56,859 nt of DNA from assembly GCA_031553195.1 (NCBI GenBank), contig JAVBLV010000013.1, forward strand, positions 1-56,859, in the 5' to 3' direction. The notes under the pieces were generated by a model, which did not search any database, was not told where the DNA came from, and saw only the letters and a list, made by a program, of their open reading frames with translations. This document shows, one piece after another, positions 52,385 to 56,859 of the stretch (position 1 is the stretch's first letter; each line of letters begins with the position of its first letter). The position numbers were made by a program, and so were the translations under genes. Source of the stretch: JAVBLV01 sp031553195 (GTDB lineage: Bacteria > Bacteroidota > Bacteroidia > Bacteroidales > P3).

Positions 52385-53725
52385 CTATCTCATGGGGGCT
52401 AACCAAATAGCGGGATTAATACTGGTTTTTGCTCTCCAGATTTGAAAAGCCATCTCGGATTGTTTGTTTTCAGGCGTATCAGATACAATTCCGATTATTT
52501 GCCTTGTTCTAACATTATTTCCAACTTTTACCATCACCTTTTCAAGATTAGTATAGACGGTCATAAATTCGCCATGGGCAATAATGACGACATTTTGACC
52601 ATTAGGCCCCGGCCAAATGGAGCTGACAACGCCATCAAAAATACTGCGAACGGAACTTCCTTGGTTGGTAAGAATGGTGATGCCATTATTAAAGTTTTTC
52701 CCATGCGATTCGGCGTGCGTATATTCTCCATAAGGAGTCAGGATGGCTCCTTTTTCTACAGGCCAGGGCAACTTTCCTTTATTATTAATAAAGCTATTGG
52801 ACAGTTCGATTTCTTCAGGCGTGGAAGCAATAATATATTTTTCTTTTGGGACTACTACAGTTTCAGGAGAGGCGGCCGATTTAGATGTTTTAGCAGTTGC
52901 CTTTGCTTTGGCTTTTGCCCGGGCTGCCGCTGCCGCTCTTTCACGCGCAAGTTTCTCTTCCTGGCGTTTACGGACTTCTTCTGCAATTATTTTTTCAATT
53001 TGACGATTTAATTGACGGGATTGTTCGCGTTTTTTCTTGAGTTCGGCAGAAATCTTTTGTTCCTGCTGCTGCATACTGTTAATGGATTTCTGAGTTTGCG
53101 TTTGTTCTCTTGAAAGTCTTTGTTTTTGTTGTTGTTCTTCAGCCAAAAGTTTAGCTTGATCTGTTTTTTGGTTCTCTAATTTCCGGTTTACATTCTCTAA
53201 TTCGGATTCTTTTTTCTTTATTTGATCCGCTTGCATCTTTCTGTAGGCATTGTATTCTTTGAAAAACCGCATGCGCTGATAAGCCTGGTTAAAATCGTGA
53301 GAATTATAGATTAACACGAGAAGACTATTTTTGTCTTTTTGCTTATATAGCATTCTGATGATTTTTGCATATTCGGATTTTAAACTATCAATTTGAAGAT
53401 GTAGTTGGTTAATTCCTTTTTGAGTATAGTCTATTTCTTGAGATAAAATAGTAATTTGTTCATTGATATTTTTAATTAATTTCTCCCTCTCCTGAACTTT
53501 CTTTTTTATCAAAGCCAGTTGATTTTTGGAAGTATTTTTTTCTTTCTGAGCTTTGTTTAACTGATTGTTTAAGCTCTTGATTTCTTTTTCTATGCGCGCT
53601 TTATCAGCCTCTAATTTTTTCCGGTCTTGGGCTTGCAGGTTTAAAAAATTGAGAATAAGCAGTAAAAGAAAAAAAAGAAGAGAATGAATTTTAATATGCT
53701 TAAAATGGATAAGTTTATATTTCAT
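52385..53725 (-). CDS. envC: EnvC-like murein hydrolase activator (degenerate M23)
   Basis: A signal peptide covers residues 1-32 (LQAQ). A long coiled coil spans about 33-255, rich in Lys, Glu and Gln, followed by an Ala/Lys-rich linker. The C-terminal LytM domain (about 330-446) lacks the catalytic pattern: where active M23 enzymes have HxxxD and HxH, this has GKNFNNGI and VIIAHGEFMTVY, and FQIWR replaces the usual final His. This is the pattern of EnvC, which activates amidases at the division septum. I use the ATG at 53725, since the upstream ATG gives an odd N-terminus. It forms a unit with uup. Confidence 0.88.
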   Translation of the reverse strand: MKYKLIHFKHIKIHSLLFFLLLLILNFLNLQAQDRKKLEADKARIEKEIKSLNNQLNKAQKEKNTSKNQLALIKKKVQEREKLIKNINEQITILSQEIDYTQKGINQLHLQIDSLKSEYAKIIRMLYKQKDKNSLLVLIYNSHDFNQAYQRMRFFKEYNAYRKMQADQIKKKESELENVNRKLENQKTDQAKLLAEEQQQKQRLSREQTQTQKSINSMQQQEQKISAELKKKREQSRQLNRQIEKIIAEEVRKRQEEKLARERAAAAARAKAKAKATAKTSKSAASPETVVVPKEKYIIASTPEEIELSNSFINNKGKLPWPVEKGAILTPYGEYTHAESHGKNFNNGITILTNQGSSVRSIFDGVVSSIWPGPNGQNVVIIAHGEFMTVYTNLEKVMVKVGNNVRTRQIIGIVSDTPENKQSEMAFQIWRAKTSINPAIWLAPMR

Positions 53726-53746
53726 GTCAAATGTTTTGCGCTGCTT

Positions 53747-53754
53747 CAAAGGTA
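53747..53754 (-). promoter_or_regulatory. -7 promoter element for envC-uup
   Basis: On the minus strand this reads TACCTTTG, 21 bases before the ATG at 53725. Confidence 0.55.
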
Positions 53755-53802
53755 CGAAAAAACAAAATTAAGTCAGGCGAATAGTTAACTTTCTTAAAAT
53801 AT

Positions 53803-53848
53803 AAAAGGGAAAGTAAGTAGTTTGTCAGACGTCGTTACTTCCCCTTTT
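53803..53848 (-). terminator. Terminator-like hairpin after ftcD
   Basis: On the minus strand, AAAAGGGGAAGTAA (53848 down to 53835) pairs with TTACTTTCCCTTTT (53816 down to 53803), with one mismatch, followed by TATATTTTAAG. It lies just after the ftcD stop and before the envC promoter. Confidence 0.65.
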
Positions 53849-53862
53849 TGAATGAAATAAGC

Positions 53863-55557
53863 TTAGGCTATTTTTTCATTTACAGATTGTAAAATTTCTT
53901 TCTCAAGAATATTAGCTTGGGAAACAAATTCTTCCGATTTTTTTAATACTTCATTAACAAAAGTTTTATCGTCCAGACTTCCTGCATTGATTTTTACATT
54001 TAAATAAGCTCCGATTACGGCGGCTCTGGCGCATAAAGCTCCTACGCCGGCGTCGGTAACCGAATTAGGATTCCCTGTTTCAACCATGGCTTTGCATAAT
54101 TCAAAAACTTTAAATGATTTTTGAACTGTTTTAAAAGGGATTTCTATGGCATATTTGGTTGCATCTTGAATGGCTTGTTTACGAATAGTTTTCTCAGCTT
54201 CGGTACTCTTAGGCAATCCAAAAGCATCCATTATTTTATTGAAGGAAATGGTATCTTCATCAACTAATTGCAGCAATTCATCTTTTAAGGCTTGTCCTTT
54301 TTCAGCCCATTTCGAAAATTCTTCCCAACGTTCATCCCAACCGGCTTTATGTGAAGATAAATTGGCTACCATAGTTGCCAGCGCCGCTCCTAAAGAACCG
54401 ACATAAGCCGAAATGGATCCGCCGCCAGGGGCGGGACTTTCGCTGGCTGTTTCATTGGCAAAACCGGTACAAGTCATGCCGATAAGTTTTCCCGCATTCT
54501 TATCTTCCAAGACATATTCTATGATTTTCTCTTGTGGATTGAAAGGCTTTAGATCATCCAATCCCATAGATTTAATTGCTATTTTAATGATCTCGTCTTC
54601 CGAAACTCCCAAAGAACGTTGTTGCTTTTGGAGATAATATTTTCCAGCTTCAATCAGCGCCCGTTTGGGAACCAAGCCGACAATTTCAGAACCGGTAACG
54701 CGCACGCCCCTTTGTTGCGCTTTTGTACAAACTTCGTCAAAAGCGATATGTATTGGAGTGACGCTTATATTGGTAATATTCATCGAGACCTGCGCAATGC
54801 CGTATTCTTTAATGAACCAACCAATAGCTTTGGTCGCTTTTAAAGTACCCGGAACCATGACGGGTTCCCCTTTTTCATCCTTCAATGGTTTTCCTGTAAC
54901 GCTCCCGCCTTCGCGAGCGGGACGTCCTTTTTCACGTACATCGAATGCTATGGCGTTAGCGCGACGAGTAGAAGTTGTATTTAGATTATAATTGATAGCT
55001 ACCAAAAAATCCCTTGCGCCTATTGCCGTAGCGCCGGAGCCGGCTACGCGTTCATTGAAATCGTTCGGGCCGAAATCCGGCTTCCATTCGGTTGTTATTA
55101 TCCGTTGAGCCAACGCTTCATATTCCCCTTGCCTGCAATTGGCTAAATTGCGACGTTTAGGTTCAAAAGCGGCATTTTCATAACAATAAATAGGAATCTG
55201 CAATTCTTTGCCGATACGTTCCGCCAATGCACGCGCATATTGTACGGTTTCTTCCATGCTTATCCCTGCAACAGGAATTAAAGGACAAACATCTGTCGCT
55301 CCGAATCGAGGATGATCTCCATGGTGTTGTCTCATGTCAATGAGTTCTGCCGCTTTTTTAATTACTTGGAAAGCCGCTTCGCAAACTTCGTTCGGAGAAC
55401 CTACAAAAGTTATTACAGTCCGGTTTGTAGAAGCCCCAGGATCTACATCCAACAATTTTACTCCTTCAATTTTTTCTATTTCATCTGTAACCTGTTTAAT
55501 GATATTCATGTTGCGACCTTCGCTAATGTTAGGCACGCACTCTATCAATTGTTTCAT
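53863..55557 (-). CDS. ftcD: Bifunctional glutamate formiminotransferase/formiminotetrahydrofolate cyclodeaminase
   Basis: The first 300 residues are the formiminotransferase domain (ECVPNISEGRN, GHHGDHPRFGATDVCPLIPV-type block around 80-105, and AIGARDFLVAINYNL). From about 365 to 560 the cyclodeaminase domain is seen (SESPAPGGGSISAYVGSLGAALATMV, VTDAGVGAL). The fused form moves the formimino group from formiminoglutamate to tetrahydrofolate and then releases ammonia, in histidine breakdown and one-carbon metabolism. The length of 564 residues is normal. Start at 55557 gives MKQLIECVPN. hutH, hutU and hutI are not in the window. Confidence 0.95.
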   Translation of the reverse strand: MKQLIECVPNISEGRNMNIIKQVTDEIEKIEGVKLLDVDPGASTNRTVITFVGSPNEVCEAAFQVIKKAAELIDMRQHHGDHPRFGATDVCPLIPVAGISMEETVQYARALAERIGKELQIPIYCYENAAFEPKRRNLANCRQGEYEALAQRIITTEWKPDFGPNDFNERVAGSGATAIGARDFLVAINYNLNTTSTRRANAIAFDVREKGRPAREGGSVTGKPLKDEKGEPVMVPGTLKATKAIGWFIKEYGIAQVSMNITNISVTPIHIAFDEVCTKAQQRGVRVTGSEIVGLVPKRALIEAGKYYLQKQQRSLGVSEDEIIKIAIKSMGLDDLKPFNPQEKIIEYVLEDKNAGKLIGMTCTGFANETASESPAPGGGSISAYVGSLGAALATMVANLSSHKAGWDERWEEFSKWAEKGQALKDELLQLVDEDTISFNKIMDAFGLPKSTEAEKTIRKQAIQDATKYAIEIPFKTVQKSFKVFELCKAMVETGNPNSVTDAGVGALCARAAVIGAYLNVKINAGSLDDKTFVNEVLKKSEEFVSQANILEKEILQSVNEKIA

Positions 55558-55601
55558 ATCCAAAAATTTAAATTGTATTATATGAAGTATTTTATATCTT
55601 G

Positions 55602-55609
55602 CAAAAGTA
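55602..55609 (-). promoter_or_regulatory. -7 promoter element for ftcD
   Basis: On the minus strand this reads TACTTTTG, 44 bases before the ftcD ATG, with ATTG at the -33 position 19 bases away. Confidence 0.55.
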
Positions 55610-55694
55610 CGGCTTTATTTGAGAATATCAATACGGCATTGTTGGAGAACATTGTCTAGTGTCTCGTCAATAGTATAATGTCGCTAATAATTCT

Positions 55695-55702
55695 TATCTT
55701 TG
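55695..55702 (+). promoter_or_regulatory. -7 promoter element of the IS
   Basis: TATCTTTG matches TAnnTTTG, 14 bases before the ATG at 55717, so the IS may carry its own promoter. Confidence 0.5.
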
Positions 55703-55716
55703 TCGAAAAAACAGCC

Positions 55717-56211
55717 ATGGTAAGATATCACGTAACATTAACAGCAGAAGAACGCGAATCCTTAGAATTGATAGCAAGCAAAGGTTCACACAAGAGTCAA
55801 AAAGTTCTTAACGCCTTGATTCTTTTGGGTACTGATGAGAATCAGGTAAAAGAGAACCGTTCGACGAATGAAATTCTCTCCAAGGTTCTTCACATCAGCA
55901 TGAAGAAGGTCGATCGAGTTAAGAAGCGTTTTGTGGAAGATGGCCTTGAAATTGCATTAGCAGGTCATCCCAAGGAAATAGAATATGAAAAGAAAGTAGA
56001 CGGAGATTTGGAGGCTAAGTTAATTGCATTGAGTTGCAGCGAGGCTCCTGACGGCTTTGACCGTTGGTCTTTACGTATGCTTGCAGACAAAGCAGTTGAA
56101 CTGGAATATATTGAAAGTATCTCTCATGAAACGATTCGTCGCGTTTTAAAAAAACGAATTAAAACCGTGGAAGAAAAAAGGTTGGGTCATTCCTCCTTTG
56201 CAAAACGGTGA
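55717..56211 (+). CDS. IS630 transposase, N-terminal part (DNA-binding, frame 1)
   Basis: This frame begins MVRYHVTLTAEERESLELI and has two helix-turn-helix-like segments (LSKVLHISMKKVDRVKKRF and SLRMLADKAVELEYIESIS), as expected for the paired-like DNA-binding domain of IS630 transposases. The coding similarity ends at the run of seven As (56148-56154), after RRVLKK. The last 19 residues are an out-of-frame tail. The second half continues in the +1 frame. Either ribosomes or RNA polymerase slip at the A-run, or the gene carries an indel. Confidence 0.85.
   Translation: MVRYHVTLTAEERESLELIASKGSHKSQKVLNALILLGTDENQVKENRSTNEILSKVLHISMKKVDRVKKRFVEDGLEIALAGHPKEIEYEKKVDGDLEAKLIALSCSEAPDGFDRWSLRMLADKAVELEYIESISHETIRRVLKKRIKTVEEKRLGHSSFAKR
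56148..56154 (+). other. A7 slippage tract, possible frameshift site
   Basis: Frame 1 reads TTA AAA AAA CGA. The +1 frame has a TAA at 56147-56149 and then opens as AAA AAC GAA TTA AAA CCG TGG, giving the family-like K-N-E-L-K-P-W. The frame switch must therefore occur at or after this tract. Confidence 0.6.
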
Positions 56212-56848
56212 TTTTGTGGCTAATATGGAAAAAGTGCTTGAGGTTTACAAACGTCCCTATGACGTAAAGCGCCCTGTTGTATGTATGGATGAATCCCCCA
56301 AACAACTGATTGGAGAGACTAAAACACCCATCCCAATGAAGCCCGGATGTGAAGCTATTTATGATTATGAGTATGTCCGGCATGGTGTATGCAACATTTT
56401 TATGAGTAATGAACCTTTAGCGGGCAAACGATTTGTAAAAGTAACTGAGCGGAAAACCAAACAGGATTGGGCGATCTTCCTTGAAGAAATAGCCCGACTA
56501 TACCCTGAGGCCGAAAAGATAACATTGGTCATGGATAACCTTGAAACCCATAAGCCAGGATCTTTGTATGAGGTTTTTCCTGCAGCAAAAGCAAAAGCTA
56601 TCTGGGATAGGTTTGAGTTCATCTATACACCCAAGCATGGCAGTTGGCTTAATATGGCAGAAATAGAATTGAATGTATTGATGGGGCAATGTTTGGCTGG
56701 CAGAATCCCGGATATGGAAAAGATAAAAACTCAAGTAGAAGCATGGCAAACAGCCAGAAATAATAAGAACGCCAAAATCAATTGGCAGTTCACAACGGAG
56801 AGTGCACGGGTTAAACTAAGGAGGCTTTATCCGACTTTAGAGGAGTGA
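56198..56848 (+). CDS. IS630 transposase, catalytic part (frame 2)
   Basis: The frame is open from 56150 and reads NELKPWKKKGWVIPPLQNGDFVANMEKV. The catalytic DDE residues are visible: Asp in VVCMDESPKQ, Asp in LVMDNLETHK and Glu in HGSWLNMAEIELN. The block FIYTPKHGSWLN is typical of IS630. A TTG at 56198 could start it alone, but it is more likely made as a fusion with the N-terminal part by frameshift. It ends just inside the right terminal repeat. Confidence 0.85.
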   Translation: MQNGDFVANMEKVLEVYKRPYDVKRPVVCMDESPKQLIGETKTPIPMKPGCEAIYDYEYVRHGVCNIFMSNEPLAGKRFVKVTERKTKQDWAIFLEEIARLYPEAEKITLVMDNLETHKPGSLYEVFPAAKAKAIWDRFEFIYTPKHGSWLNMAEIELNVLMGQCLAGRIPDMEKIKTQVEAWQTARNNKNAKINWQFTTESARVKLRRLYPTLEE

Positions 56849-56859
56849 CGAGACACTAG

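Larger units (their letters stand above)
55656..56859 (+). mobile_element. Complete IS630-family insertion sequence
   Basis: CTAGTGTCTCGTCA (55656-55669) and TGACGAGACACTAG (56846-56859) are perfect 14-bp terminal inverted repeats; the CTAG tips contain the TA dinucleotide that IS630 elements duplicate on insertion. Between them lies one transposase gene split into two frames. The element ends exactly at the window edge. A related but diverged copy's 3' end forms the left edge of the window. Confidence 0.9.

Noticed and set aside
52442..53011. 189-residue plus-strand frame opposite envC
   Set aside because: It is rich in Phe, Cys and Arg as expected from the complement of a Lys/Glu/Ala-rich coiled coil, and envC is well supported.
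52385..53725. Active M23 endopeptidase for the envC product
   Set aside because: The metal-binding His and Asp positions are replaced, which fits a non-catalytic EnvC activator.
1..56859. Composite transposon bounded by the two IS630-type elements
   Set aside because: The two transposases are clearly diverged and the 55 kb between them is mostly core chromosomal genes (lepA, recG, trxB, por operon). IS630 elements are not known to move such lengths.

Overview
The window is a 56.9 kb chromosomal stretch from a low-GC member of the Bacteroidota, most likely Bacteroidales. Three things point there. The type IX secretion core operon porP-porK-porL-porM-porN lies at 44.4-50.4 kb, and several predicted T9SS cargo proteins are present. 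Many genes are preceded by the Bacteroidota -7 promoter element TAnnTTTG, twice with a TTTG -33 element exactly 19 bases upstream. Family-typical genes such as Porin_10, vorDBAC, bifunctional ftcD and an S46 peptidase also fit. I cannot name the genus. No rRNA, tRNA or CRISPR array was seen.

Layout. 0-1 kb: the 3' end of an IS630-type transposase, a knot of overlapping inverted repeats and two small convergent orphan genes. 1.1-9.6 kb: hemW, a double CDGSH iron-sulfur protein, an Omp85-type barrel, a YfcE-like phosphoesterase, a PHP phosphatase, a tiny protein that is almost only a T9SS type-B sorting domain, a small membrane protein and lepA. 9.9-19.3 kb: aguB, an unknown membrane protein, trxB, a RadC-like protein, then a porin_10/GT2/GT9 operon and a convergent GT22-like membrane mannosyltransferase. 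19.7-26.6 kb: a T9SS type-A cargo with YD-like repeats, a fragment of a TonB-receptor-like barrel, a DPP11-type S46 peptidase and recG. 26.6-32.7 kb: the operon deacetylase-like/mqnB/mqnD (futalosine menaquinone route), a transglutaminase-like lipoprotein and a lamin-tail surface protein. 32.8-43 kb: hdeD-like, a HAD hydrolase, dprA, thiolase, phosphohexomutase, a lipoprotein and the vorDBAC operon. 43.4-50.4 kb: rlpA and porPKLMN. 50.5-55.6 kb: envC-uup and ftcD on the minus strand. 55.66-56.86 kb: a complete IS630-family element with perfect 14-bp terminal repeats and a split transposase frame.

The most unusual layer is not genes but dispersed repeats. (1) A modular leader cassette carries a 33-nt palindrome, an A-rich initiation motif (AAATAAACRCATGAA), a two-codon ORF (ATG AAR TAR), a 9-10 codon ORF and a CTCC/GGAG hairpin. 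It forms the 5' leader of the yfcE-like gene, the S46 peptidase gene and, rearranged, the membrane protein gene at 11028; a fourth palindrome with the A-rich motif lies at 19.5 kb. (2) About 160-bp fold-back, MITE-like elements occur in three complete copies and one half copy. One supplies the stop codon of the PHP phosphatase gene and the half copy fills the gap between two convergent genes. (3) The CTCCCC-TTT-GGGGAG repeat is also found in frame inside the N-terminus of the GT9 gene. These repeats appear to rebuild gene starts, gene ends and leaders across the window.

Functionally the genes combine envelope building (glycosyltransferases, porin, Omp85 barrel, EnvC, RlpA), protein secretion to the surface (PorPKLMN plus cargo), peptide and amino-acid use (S46 peptidase, VorDBAC, FtcD, AguB) and anaerobic electron carriers (MqnB/MqnD, ferredoxin). 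This fits an anaerobic or micro-aerobic peptide-using bacterium, which is an inference from gene content only.
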